NCBI GenBank assembly: GCA_944324495.1
Contig: CALUWN010000006.1
Coordinates: 62,001 to 126,000, forward strand
Direction: 5' to 3'
Source of the DNA: an uncultured Mucispirillum sp.
Lineage (GTDB): Bacteria; Chrysiogenota; Deferribacteres; Deferribacterales; Mucispirillaceae
Length of the DNA stretch: 64,000 nt
How positions within the stretch are numbered: the first letter of the stretch is position 1; each line of letters starts with the position of its first letter. The notes below the pieces were generated by a model, which saw nothing but the letters and a program-made list of their open reading frames with translations, did not search any database and was not told where the DNA came from. The position numbers were made by a program, and so were the translations under genes. This document shows, piece after piece, positions 27,000 to 35,778 of the stretch.

Positions 27000-28199
27000 T
27001 TATTTTTTTATTTTTGACGGGTCAAAAGCCGGGCTCATTGCACAAAGTTTATCAATGATTTCCGGACTAACTTTTAACACGTAGTCAATATCCTCTTCTG
27101 TATTATATTTTGAAAGGCTCATTGTAATAGACCCTGCACAAATATCTGTTGGTACGCCAACAGCAGTAAGTACATGGGAAGCCTGTAAATCTTCTTCATC
27201 TTCAGCTAATATATTTGATGAACATGCTGAACCACTGGCACAATATACACCTTTTTGAGCATACCACATTAAAAGTGATTCACCCTCAATATATTCTACC
27301 CAAAAGCTTACATGGTATGGAAGCCTGTTTTCCACATCGCCTGTAATATGAAGAAAATCATACTGGTCTGTAAGACCTTTAATTAACTTATTTCTTAATT
27401 TCATAAGATGAGGAACATAATCTTTCATCTCATTTTTTGCTATTTCGCAGGCTTTACCAAGCCCAATAATAGCAGGAACATTTTCACTACCGCTTCTAAT
27501 ACCTCTTTCTTGAAAACCACCGTCAAATAATGGTTTTAATTTTACTTCTGGAGCTACATATAAAGCTGCCGCACCACGTATTCCATAAAAGTTTTGAGCA
27601 GCAATAGTCAATGTAGAAGCGTTCATTTTATTAACATCAATATCAATAAAACCACAAGAAGCTACTGCATCAACATGAAAATGTATGCCTTTTTCTTTAC
27701 ATATTTTACCAATTGCTTCAATATCTTGAATAACACCAATTTCAGAGTTAGCATGAGCAATTGCTACAAGTGCAGTATCATCTTTTATAGCATTTGCAAC
27801 ACTTTCTGGTGATACCCTACCATTTTTATCAACTTGTAATTTTGTAAAAGTATAGCCATCATTCATCATTTTTAATACTGGATTTTGTATGGAATAATGC
27901 TCTATCTCACTAATAATAATATGTTTTTTATTACCACTTAACCCCATTACACCTTTTATGGCAATATTATTAGATTCTGTACCATTAGATGTAAATATAA
28001 TTGTTTCAGGGTTTTGTGCCCCTATTAAGTCTGCCACCTGCTTACGTGCCTGATTAATAGCATTATAGCACTGCCTGCCAAGTGGATAAAAATGTGCTGC
28101 AGGGTTTCCATATTTTTCAGTTAAATATGGTATAACTTCATCTACCACCCTGCTATCAGGCTTTGTGCCTGCAATATTGTCTAAATATATTGGTTCCAT
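27000..28199 (-). CDS. nifS: NifS-family protein lacking the PLP-binding lysine
   Basis: Fold-type I aminotransferase-like protein of 399 residues, NifS/IscS group. Retained features are YLDNIAGT at the N-terminus, SNGTESNN, the active-site-type His101 in IEHYS, Asp177 in FHVDA, the GSEN loop after GIRSG, and the flexible-loop cysteine Cys326 in CASGSACSS. The expected SGHK segment before YGPKG reads AAQNFYGIRG: the Schiff-base lysine is Asn203 and its His neighbour is Gln202. The Gln of the DATQS motif is Ala180. The gene is intact and in operon with iscU and nfu, so decay is unlikely. Desulfurase activity by the normal mechanism is not expected. Confidence 0.9.
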   Translation of the reverse strand: MEPIYLDNIAGTKPDSRVVDEVIPYLTEKYGNPAAHFYPLGRQCYNAINQARKQVADLIGAQNPETIIFTSNGTESNNIAIKGVMGLSGNKKHIIISEIEHYSIQNPVLKMMNDGYTFTKLQVDKNGRVSPESVANAIKDDTALVAIAHANSEIGVIQDIEAIGKICKEKGIHFHVDAVASCGFIDIDVNKMNASTLTIAAQNFYGIRGAAALYVAPEVKLKPLFDGGFQERGIRSGSENVPAIIGLGKACEIAKNEMKDYVPHLMKLRNKLIKGLTDQYDFLHITGDVENRLPYHVSFWVEYIEGESLLMWYAQKGVYCASGSACSSNILAEDEEDLQASHVLTAVGVPTDICAGSITMSLSKYNTEEDIDYVLKVSPEIIDKLCAMSPAFDPSKIKK

Positions 28200-28201
28200 T
28201 A

Positions 28202-29005
28202 TTACATAACCTCTCTTAACTTTTTCATAACATCTTCAATCAGCACTCTCACATAGTCACCCACAAAAGTAAAAGCGTTTCTTCGTGGGATAACTGCAAT
28301 ATCTGAACGTTCTGAAATATCTGCTGCTGTAAAGAAACTTTCTGTAGGGAAATAACCTTCATCGTCCTTTAGCCCAAAAGCATCTTTTGCAAAAACATCT
28401 ATTTCAAAAACAGTTGAAAGTGGTGAGATTCTAACAGATACATCGCCACCTGAGGCTGCAAAATCATCTACTGTTTTACCAACAGGAAGACCTGCAATCA
28501 GTGGGTTAAAGTGCTTATTGAAAGCTATTCTGTTATGAAATACTAAACTTTCACCTTCATCAAAAGAAAAAATACTTCTTGTTTGCTGCATTAAATCTTC
28601 CACTCCGTGTTTACCATATACACATACTGGAAGTGATACTGTAACAGTAACATCTGCAACAGGTACTGCTATATTTTTTAATACTTTTCTCACAGGTTCA
28701 TCTATTTTAAAAACTTCTACATCATTTCCAAATTCATAATCTGTAATATCTATAACTGTACCGTCAAAATTTTTTATAATGTTATTTTCATCTTTCAAAG
28801 GTTTTGCAAGTAATATTAATATTTCAGCTTCCCTTATAGATGATAAATCAGTTTCTACATACCCTTCTGCTGTATCTTCTAAAGAATCTGCAAATTCTTT
28901 ATCACCATATATAGTGTATTCTAAAAGAGGAAATTCACTTTCCACCTTTGAAAGAAAATCTAATAACAATAAATAATCATCAACAAAAATTGCTGTTTTA
29001 ATCAT
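28202..29005 (-). CDS. USG-like / aspartate-semialdehyde-dehydrogenase-related protein
   Basis: Protein of 267 residues. Its middle and C-terminal parts resemble the dimerisation domain of aspartate semialdehyde dehydrogenase and especially the USG-1 paralogues: VSLPVCVYGKHGVEDLMQQT, then FNKHFNPLIAGL, ISPLSTVFEIDVFAK and a C-terminal VGDYVRVLIEDVMKK. The N-terminal dinucleotide-binding glycine motif is missing and there is no NPNC-type catalytic cysteine, so it is probably not an enzyme. It ends 2 nt before nifS and follows the RodZ-like gene by 18 nt. Role in this operon unknown. Confidence 0.5.
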   Translation of the reverse strand: MIKTAIFVDDYLLLLDFLSKVESEFPLLEYTIYGDKEFADSLEDTAEGYVETDLSSIREAEILILLAKPLKDENNIIKNFDGTVIDITDYEFGNDVEVFKIDEPVRKVLKNIAVPVADVTVTVSLPVCVYGKHGVEDLMQQTRSIFSFDEGESLVFHNRIAFNKHFNPLIAGLPVGKTVDDFAASGGDVSVRISPLSTVFEIDVFAKDAFGLKDDEGYFPTESFFTAADISERSDIAVIPRRNAFTFVGDYVRVLIEDVMKKLREVM

Positions 29006-29023
29006 TAAAAATAAATCCTTATA

Positions 29024-29959
29024 CTACCTAATTAATTCTAATTTGCCATCAACTGCTTCATAGTTTAAAATGCGTACAATATTTCTTCTGCCAAAGTTAT
29101 TGTATGTTTGCCCTTTATATTCTATGCTTACAGCTACAGCATTACCGATTTCTACTCTAAATGTTTTATCAAACTCTATGTTTAAAACAGTACCAGCAGT
29201 AGCATCTATAGTATTTTCTTCACCTTTATCAGTTCTATATTTAAACCAGCAGTCTTCTGAAAAACGAACTGTTATTTTTTCTGGCTCAATAATAACTGGT
29301 GTTGGTATGTTTTGAGCAAATAATGGGTCAACAAAAGCTGGTTCCATAGCTGTACCTATTGCTATAGAATTATTATCTGTAGCATTATCTGCATATATAT
29401 TTGAACCATAATAGTTAAAATATGTACCATTATCAGTTTTATTATCTTCTGCAAAAGTGATTACTGGCTCAGGTTCTGTAACTGCTTTTTGTTGAGCTGG
29501 TGTTTGCTTATCTGATGAATATGTTTCAGCAAAATAATTGCTTGAATATAAATAATAACCAGCATAGCCTACTGCAACTAATATAATAACAATAAATATT
29601 GCAAACATAGGTTTTTTACCAGATTTTTGTTCGTTTTCTAAAAAGCTTGTTTCAGTAGTCTGAGGTGTATAGTCTTCTGGTTTAATTTCTTCCTGAGTAG
29701 TACTTTTACTAATAGCTCCATCTTTTGGGCATTCTTTAGAAAAAAGTGGCCATACAACATTTTCATAATCTAAACCTAAAAACTCAGCATATTTTTTTAC
29801 AAACCCGTAAGCATGAAGATATGACGGCAAATCTTTAAACCTGCCATCTTCTATAATATTAATAAATGGTTCTCTAATACGTGTGTCATCTACAACATCT
29901 TTAATAGTCTTTTTTTGCTCTTCTCTTGTTGTTTTTAGTAAATTTCCTAATTCACTCAT
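29024..29959 (-). CDS. RodZ-like helix-turn-helix membrane protein
   Basis: Protein of 311 residues: an N-terminal helix-turn-helix domain of the RodZ/HTH_25 type (residues 1-75, LGNLLKTTREEQKKTIKDV, YGFVKKYAEFLGLDYE), a basic linker, one membrane helix near residues 114-133 (MFAIFIVIILVAVGYAGYYL), an Asn/Asp/Thr-rich periplasmic linker, and a C-terminal beta domain (residues 225-311) of the DUF4115 type. RodZ links MreB filaments to the cell-wall machinery and sets cell shape. It is the first gene of the run that continues with the USG-like protein and nifS. Confidence 0.82.
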   Translation of the reverse strand: MSELGNLLKTTREEQKKTIKDVVDDTRIREPFINIIEDGRFKDLPSYLHAYGFVKKYAEFLGLDYENVVWPLFSKECPKDGAISKSTTQEEIKPEDYTPQTTETSFLENEQKSGKKPMFAIFIVIILVAVGYAGYYLYSSNYFAETYSSDKQTPAQQKAVTEPEPVITFAEDNKTDNGTYFNYYGSNIYADNATDNNSIAIGTAMEPAFVDPLFAQNIPTPVIIEPEKITVRFSEDCWFKYRTDKGEENTIDATAGTVLNIEFDKTFRVEIGNAVAVSIEYKGQTYNNFGRRNIVRILNYEAVDGKLELIR

Positions 29960-30103
29960 TAATACTCTCCATTAAGCAGACAATCACCCTTACAAAAAGT
30001 AGTCTACTATTTTTCTATATTTTTTCAACTATTTTTTTATTCATTTATAAAAAAAATACAAATTTAGTTTTATTATAATTTATTTAGTTTTATTATCAAT
30101 ATG

Positions 30104-30877
30104 TTATGAATTTTCATAGTAAAGAGCCAAAAGCCCATCTAGTGTAAGGTTTGGCTCATATGTGCCTTTTTGTTCCATATCATGAGAAATATCATTACCT
30201 AAGCCACCAGTAATAATTATATTTACTTTAGCTGTATTTTTAAACTTCTCATCTAACACTCGTCTTAAAAGACCGTTTATCATCTCAAGATACCCAAAAT
30301 ATATACCAGATTGTATGCTGTGTACTGTATTTGTACCAATAACGGATATTGGTTTTTTAATGCTGACTTCAGGAAGCTGAGCCGTATTGGACCTTAACAT
30401 TTTTGAAGCAAGCATAATACCTTGGCATATTATTCCACCAATATATTCACCATTATCATTTACAATATCAAATGTGGTAGCTGTGCCAAAATCTATTACA
30501 ATACAGGGCTTTCCATATTTTTTTACACCTGCAACAGCGTTTGCTATTCTATCTGCACCTACTTCTTTAGGATTATCCATTTTCATAGTTATTCCAGTTT
30601 TTAACTGATTATTTACAATTAATGGTGTTATTTTTAAATATTTTTTTATCATCCTGTTGAAAGTATAAAGCAATTGAGGAACTACACTGGCAATAATTGC
30701 ACCATCAATTGATTTAGGGGATACGTTATTTCTTTCAAGTAAAGTTAAAAGCAGGCTTGCATACTCATCAGTTGTTTTATCATGTATTGATTGAACTCTA
30801 AATTTATATACAAGATTCGTTTTATCATATAATCCAAATACTGTATTTGTATTACCTATATCAACAGTTAAAATCAT
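30104..30877 (-). CDS. coaX: Type III pantothenate kinase
   Basis: ASKHA-fold kinase of 257 residues for the first step of coenzyme A synthesis. It starts with the phosphate-1 motif LTVDIGNTNTVFGLYD; further motifs are GADRIANAVAG, CIVIDFGTATTFD and TGGLGNDI. The type III form is not inhibited by CoA in known examples. Its start overlaps the birA end by 17 nt, a pairing of birA and coaX that is common in bacteria. Confidence 0.95.
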   Translation of the reverse strand: MILTVDIGNTNTVFGLYDKTNLVYKFRVQSIHDKTTDEYASLLLTLLERNNVSPKSIDGAIIASVVPQLLYTFNRMIKKYLKITPLIVNNQLKTGITMKMDNPKEVGADRIANAVAGVKKYGKPCIVIDFGTATTFDIVNDNGEYIGGIICQGIMLASKMLRSNTAQLPEVSIKKPISVIGTNTVHSIQSGIYFGYLEMINGLLRRVLDEKFKNTAKVNIIITGGLGNDISHDMEQKGTYEPNLTLDGLLALYYENS

Positions 30878-31625
30878 ACCCTATTTCTCCCACACTTATA
30901 TTTTTAATATTATGTGTTTTTATATCTTCTACTATTAATTCGCCATTAGGCATTATACCTTTTTCCACTACTTCTGTTACTTTACCATTAATATGTATGG
31001 ATATGTTTTTATTGTAATGGGCTGAGTATGTTTGCCATAATGATTCAATCTGCATAGAACCATCAATATAACTATTAACCATTTTTTCCATTGATGATAA
31101 TATTTTAGCAAGCATAACTTCTTTAAATACTTCATCTTTTGTATGCATACATACAGATGTTGCTTTGTAAGCTATTTCCTCAGGAAATGTGGTATTAAAA
31201 ACATTTATACCTGCCCCAAAAACGATTTTTGAAGTATTATTTCCTTGAAATGATGCTTCCATAAGCATACCACTAACTTTTTTACCGTTTATAGTGCAGT
31301 CGTTTGGCCATTTAAGTTTTGCAGGTGCATATAGTGATATACCATCACAAACGGAATAACCAGCAATAATATTAAAAGGCATGAGTATATTATGGGATAT
31401 ACCCGTCAGCAAAATAGAAAAAATTAGAGATTTACCACTATCAACCCATACCCTGCCACTTCTGCCCCTGCCTTTTGTTTGCAGATTAGTTACTACAACA
31501 GTTCCATATGGAAAATCTTTTTCAAGTAAAATATCATTTGTAGATGTAACTTCATCGTATATATAAATATTTTTGCCAAAACTTATAGTGTTAAGATGCT
31601 TAAAATAAAGTTCTTTATCAAACAT
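30861..31625 (-). CDS. birA: Biotin-[acetyl-CoA-carboxylase] ligase, without DNA-binding domain
   Basis: Biotin protein ligase of 254 residues, class I (monofunctional). The catalytic core is seen as VTSTNDILLE, the biotin and ATP loop KGRGRSGRVWVDSGKSL, LKWPNDCTINGKKVSGMLMEA and GAGINVF. The N-terminal winged-helix domain used by E. coli BirA as a biotin repressor is missing, so it should not regulate transcription by itself. It is divergent from leuS across 157 bases. Confidence 0.93.
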   Translation of the reverse strand: MFDKELYFKHLNTISFGKNIYIYDEVTSTNDILLEKDFPYGTVVVTNLQTKGRGRSGRVWVDSGKSLIFSILLTGISHNILMPFNIIAGYSVCDGISLYAPAKLKWPNDCTINGKKVSGMLMEASFQGNNTSKIVFGAGINVFNTTFPEEIAYKATSVCMHTKDEVFKEVMLAKILSSMEKMVNSYIDGSMQIESLWQTYSAHYNKNISIHINGKVTEVVEKGIMPNGELIVEDIKTHNIKNISVGEIGYDFNC

Positions 31626-31782
31626 ACAGCCTATTCACCAATATATAAAAACATATACTTTTATCATATTTAAAAAATTATAACAAGCTATAATAATTAA
31701 TGAATATTATTTCTTGCTAATTTCATATAATGTATGCTATATATTGCAAGTGACTTTAAAAATTATTTTATTATGGTGATAT

Positions 31783-34341
31783 ATGAAATATAATCCATCT
31801 GCATTTGAATCTAAATGGCAAAAACGCTGGGAAGAAAATAATATTTTTAAAAGAGAGGCAGATACTTCTAAGGAAAAATATTACTGCCTTGAAATGCTGC
31901 CCTATCCTTCTGGTAACATTCATATGGGGCACGTTCGTAACTACTCTATTGGTGATGTTGTTTCTCGTTTTAAATTTATGAAAGGTTTTAATGTTATTCA
32001 CCCTATGGGTTGGGATGCTTTTGGGCTTCCTGCTGAAAATGCAGCAAAACAAAACAACAGACACCCTGCTGACTGGACATATTCAAATATTGCAAATATG
32101 AAAGAGCAGCTTAAAAAACTTGGCTTTTCTTATGACTGGACAAGGGAAGTTGCCACTTGTGCTCCAGAATATTATAAATGGGAACAAAAAATATTTATAG
32201 AACTTTGGAAAAAAGGGTTAGCTTATAAGAAAAAATCACTTGTAAATTGGTGCCCTGAATGTGAAACTGTACTTGCAAATGAGCAGGTGGAGGATGGCTC
32301 ATGCTGGAGATGCTCTTCTACTGTTGAACAAAAAGAACTTGAACAATGGTTTTTAAAAATTACAGAATATGCAGATGAATTATTAGAAGATACATACAAA
32401 TTAAAAGGATGGCCTGAAAAAGTTTTAACTATGCAGAGAAACTGGATTGGTAAATCTGTTGGTGCTGAGATTATATTTAACTTCAGCCATAGTGATGAAA
32501 CTGTTACAGTTTTCACTACTCGTCCAGATACTTTATATGGTGCAACTTTTATGCTTTTAGCACCAGAACACCCAATGGTTAAAGACTTAATTAAAGGTAC
32601 AAAATACGAAAAAGCAGGTCTTGAATTTATTGCAGAAATTGCAAAACAAGATAAAGCTGATAGAACAGATAATAAACAGAAAAAAGGCTTTTTTACAGGT
32701 AAATATGTTATAAACCCTGTAAATAATACTAAGCTTCCTGTGTATATTGCAAACTATGTATTAATGGATTATGGTACTGGTGCTGTTATGGCTGTACCTG
32801 CCCATGATACAAGAGACTTTGAATTTGCAAAAGAATATAACCTTCCTATTAATATTGTTATACAGCCAGAGGATGAAGAACTTGACCCAGAAAAAATGAC
32901 AGAAGCTTATACTGGTGCAGGAAAATTAGTTAATTCTGGCGAATTAAATGGGCTTGATTATGATGAAGCTAAAAAGAAAATTATAGAAAACCTTGCTAAA
33001 AATAATGCAGCAAAACCATCTATTAATTTTAGATTAAGGGACTGGGGTATCTCCCGCCAAAGATACTGGGGTGCTCCAATACCGTTTGTTTACTGTGAAA
33101 AATGTGGTATGCAGCCTGTTGCAGAAAAAGATTTACCTGTTGAACTTCCTAAAAATGTTGATTTTAAAGGTCAAGGTAACCCACTTGATGGTGTGGAAGA
33201 TTTTGTTAATACTACCTGCCCTGTTTGTGGTGGAAAAGCTAAAAGAGAAACTGATACTATGGATACTTTTATGGAATCCTCTTGGTATTTCTTACGCTAC
33301 TGCTCACCAAAATGCGACAGCAATATTTTTGATAAAAAAGAAGTTGATTACTGGATGCCTGTTGACCAATATATCGGTGGTATAGAACACGCAGTTATGC
33401 ACCTTTTATATGCAAGGTTTTTTACGAAAGTTTTACGTGATATGGGTTACCTTTCATTTGATGAGCCTTTTACTAACCTTTTAACACAAGGTATGGTTTG
33501 TAAAGAAACATGGAAATGTGAATATGACGGGTGGCTTTTCCCTAGCGAAGTTGAAAATGGAAAATGCGTAAAATGTGGTAGAGATGCCATAAAAGGCAGA
33601 GTAGAAAAAATGTCTAAGTCTAAGAAAAATATTGTAGACCCGGGTTTATTAAATAACCAATATGGTGCTGATACTATTAGGCTTTTTTCTGTATTTGCAG
33701 CACCACCTGAAAATGAAATTGAATGGTCTGAAAATGGCGTTGAAGGCTGTTACCGCTTTATAAACAGAGTATTTAGGCTTATTGATAATAATATTGAAAT
33801 ATTAAAAAATTATAAAAATCTTGCCCCTGCTTTTGAAGGTGATGTAGCAAAAAATATTATTAGAGCAACTCATGCAGCCATAAAAAAAGTAACAAATGAT
33901 ATTAACAGGTTTCAGCTAAATACAGCAGTTTCTGCCATTATGGAAATGGTTAATACTTTATATGTGGAAGCAGAAAAATTATCATCAGATAATGATAAAG
34001 CAGCATTTGCTTTTAGTTTAGATACTCTGCTTACAATAATCGCACCATTTACTCCACACGTTGCTGAAGAATTAAATGAAATGGCTGGCAATAACACATT
34101 TATTGCTGAGAAAAACTGGCCAGATTACGAAGAAAAATACACTATTTCTGATGAAATAGTTATTGTTGTTCAGGTAAATGGTAAAGTAAGAGCAAACTTC
34201 TCTTTTCCAAGAGATGTGGAAGAAAATGTTGTTTTTGATACTGTATTAAAAGACAGCAAAGTTCTTTCTTATATTGAAGGAAAAGAATTAGTTAAAAAAA
34301 TATTTGTTAAAAATAAACTTGTCAGCCTTGTGGTAAAATAA
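31783..34341 (+). CDS. leuS: Leucyl-tRNA synthetase
   Basis: Class Ia synthetase of 852 residues. The HIGH-type motif is PYPSGNIHMGHVRNY near residue 41, the KMSKS loop is EKMSKSKKN near residue 612, and the connective editing domain (TTRPDTLYG, MAVPAHDTRDFEFA) removes mischarged residues. Zinc-type cysteine pairs appear in CPEC...CWRC and CEKCG...CPVCG. It starts a four-gene run with lptE, holA and a glycosyltransferase; the stop overlaps the lptE start by one base. No T-box leader is seen. Confidence 0.97.
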   Translation: MKYNPSAFESKWQKRWEENNIFKREADTSKEKYYCLEMLPYPSGNIHMGHVRNYSIGDVVSRFKFMKGFNVIHPMGWDAFGLPAENAAKQNNRHPADWTYSNIANMKEQLKKLGFSYDWTREVATCAPEYYKWEQKIFIELWKKGLAYKKKSLVNWCPECETVLANEQVEDGSCWRCSSTVEQKELEQWFLKITEYADELLEDTYKLKGWPEKVLTMQRNWIGKSVGAEIIFNFSHSDETVTVFTTRPDTLYGATFMLLAPEHPMVKDLIKGTKYEKAGLEFIAEIAKQDKADRTDNKQKKGFFTGKYVINPVNNTKLPVYIANYVLMDYGTGAVMAVPAHDTRDFEFAKEYNLPINIVIQPEDEELDPEKMTEAYTGAGKLVNSGELNGLDYDEAKKKIIENLAKNNAAKPSINFRLRDWGISRQRYWGAPIPFVYCEKCGMQPVAEKDLPVELPKNVDFKGQGNPLDGVEDFVNTTCPVCGGKAKRETDTMDTFMESSWYFLRYCSPKCDSNIFDKKEVDYWMPVDQYIGGIEHAVMHLLYARFFTKVLRDMGYLSFDEPFTNLLTQGMVCKETWKCEYDGWLFPSEVENGKCVKCGRDAIKGRVEKMSKSKKNIVDPGLLNNQYGADTIRLFSVFAAPPENEIEWSENGVEGCYRFINRVFRLIDNNIEILKNYKNLAPAFEGDVAKNIIRATHAAIKKVTNDINRFQLNTAVSAIMEMVNTLYVEAEKLSSDNDKAAFAFSLDTLLTIIAPFTPHVAEELNEMAGNNTFIAEKNWPDYEEKYTISDEIVIVVQVNGKVRANFSFPRDVEENVVFDTVLKDSKVLSYIEGKELVKKIFVKNKLVSLVVK

Positions 34342-34841
34342 TGAAAAAAATTCTGCTTACTGGTTTAATATTACTTACTGTATCATCCTGTGGATATTCA
34401 ATTGCAGGCTTTAATAATAGTATTCCTGTGAAATACTACATTAATGTGGTTAATAATAACACCATAGATACATATATTGGTGATATTATACAGCTGGAAG
34501 CAGAACGCTTTTTCCTTTCATACAACGAACTTTCTTCTTATAAACAGGCAAGTTACTTTATGGATATAAATATTGATAACTTAAAATATATCAACCCTAT
34601 TTTAAGTGCAACTGATGAAGCATCATCGACAAATATATCATATGATATTACAATAATAGTAACAGATGTAGAAGGTAAAGAAATATATTCATATAATACT
34701 TCTGTATCTAAATCTTTTACAATTACGCAAAGTGTATCTACTGCCCTGCAAAATAAAGATCAGGCATTAAAAGATAGTTTGCAGGATATATTTACTACTT
34801 TTAGAATTAATATTAGCCCAAGAGTTTATAAGAAAAGTTAA
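34341..34841 (+). CDS. lptE: LptE-like LPS-assembly lipoprotein
   Basis: Lipoprotein of 166 residues with a lipobox VSSCGYS (Cys near residue 17) and the CGY start of the mature protein that is typical for LptE/RlpB. The rest shows alternating beta-strand patterns and a C-terminal segment with DSLQDIFTTFRINI. LptE plugs the LptD barrel in the outer membrane during lipopolysaccharide insertion. The gene order leuS-lptE-holA is the classical context and supports the call more than sequence alone does. Confidence 0.8.
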   Translation: MKKILLTGLILLTVSSCGYSIAGFNNSIPVKYYINVVNNNTIDTYIGDIIQLEAERFFLSYNELSSYKQASYFMDINIDNLKYINPILSATDEASSTNISYDITIIVTDVEGKEIYSYNTSVSKSFTITQSVSTALQNKDQALKDSLQDIFTTFRINISPRVYKKS

Positions 34842-34849
34842 GGTATGTA

Positions 34850-35749
34850 ATGGATAAATATTTTATTACAGGCAGCAGTTATTTTATAGAAAAAAATATA
34901 AAACTTTATACACCAAAAGATGATGATTTAGATTTGGAAGTTTTTTTTGGTGATGAAATAAACAGAGAAGAATTTTTAGGCTATATCAACTCTGTAGATT
35001 TGTTTGGTAATACAAAAGCTGCAGTTCTTAGAAATACTAATAAAATAAAAGATATAGAATCATTAGTTTTATCTATGGCAAAGTCACAAGAATGTGTTTT
35101 GCTGGTCACTGCTATAAGTGGTGAAAAAGTTGACCAAAATCTTGTAAAGTTGTTTAAAAGTAATGGTTTTAATGTATTAGTAGAAGAACAGAAAAAAACA
35201 AAAGCAACTATTGATGATGTGATTCGTATATTTAAAGAAAAAAATATATTGTTTAATTATAATCAAGCAGAACTCATACTTAATAAATGCTTAAATAATT
35301 TAAGTATGGTGGAAAATGAAGCAGAAAAAATGGAAATATATATATTAAGCAGAAAAGCAAAAGTACCTGTAAATATTCTGCTTGAACAAATTTCTGGTGA
35401 AAAAGAAGAAACAATATATGCTTTAACAGATGCTTTTGGTATGCGTAATCTTTCTAATACTTTAAAAATATACAGTACTATGGAAAAAGATTTTGATAAC
35501 TGCTTTAAAATCTTTTTTGCATTAACTAGAAGAATATATTATTTATACTTATTATATATTGATGAAAGTTTTTTAAAACGTGTTCCAGATTTTCAGCTTA
35601 TAAAAATAAAAGACCAAAAAAAGAAATGGAAAGAAATAGAACTTGTTAAAATTTTAGATGATATTTCAGAACTTGACAAAAATATTAAAACAGGGATAAT
35701 GAATATTGATAATGCTGTTTTATCATTAATTATGTTAATAGAAAAATAG
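34850..35749 (+). CDS. holA: DNA polymerase III delta subunit
   Basis: Clamp-loader subunit of 299 residues. Typical segments are YFITGSSYFIEKNI at the start, an acidic FFGDE, VDLFGNTKAAVLRN, and the C-terminal domain with EQISGEKEETIYALTDAFGM. It opens the beta clamp within the clamp-loader complex. The N-terminal ATP site is not conserved, as usual for delta. It follows lptE by 8 nt. Confidence 0.85.
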   Translation: MDKYFITGSSYFIEKNIKLYTPKDDDLDLEVFFGDEINREEFLGYINSVDLFGNTKAAVLRNTNKIKDIESLVLSMAKSQECVLLVTAISGEKVDQNLVKLFKSNGFNVLVEEQKKTKATIDDVIRIFKEKNILFNYNQAELILNKCLNNLSMVENEAEKMEIYILSRKAKVPVNILLEQISGEKEETIYALTDAFGMRNLSNTLKIYSTMEKDFDNCFKIFFALTRRIYYLYLLYIDESFLKRVPDFQLIKIKDQKKKWKEIELVKILDDISELDKNIKTGIMNIDNAVLSLIMLIEK

Positions 35750-35778
35750 ATAGTATAATAATTTATGGAGAGTATAAG

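Noticed and set aside
27000-28199. NifS as a decaying pseudogene
   Set aside because: The frame is full length, the fold signatures and the loop cysteine are kept, and it lies in tight operon order with intact iscU and nfu genes.
31626-31782. T-box leader for leuS
   Set aside because: The spacer is short and AT-rich, with no T-box core and no terminator hairpin before the ATG. The same holds for lysS.
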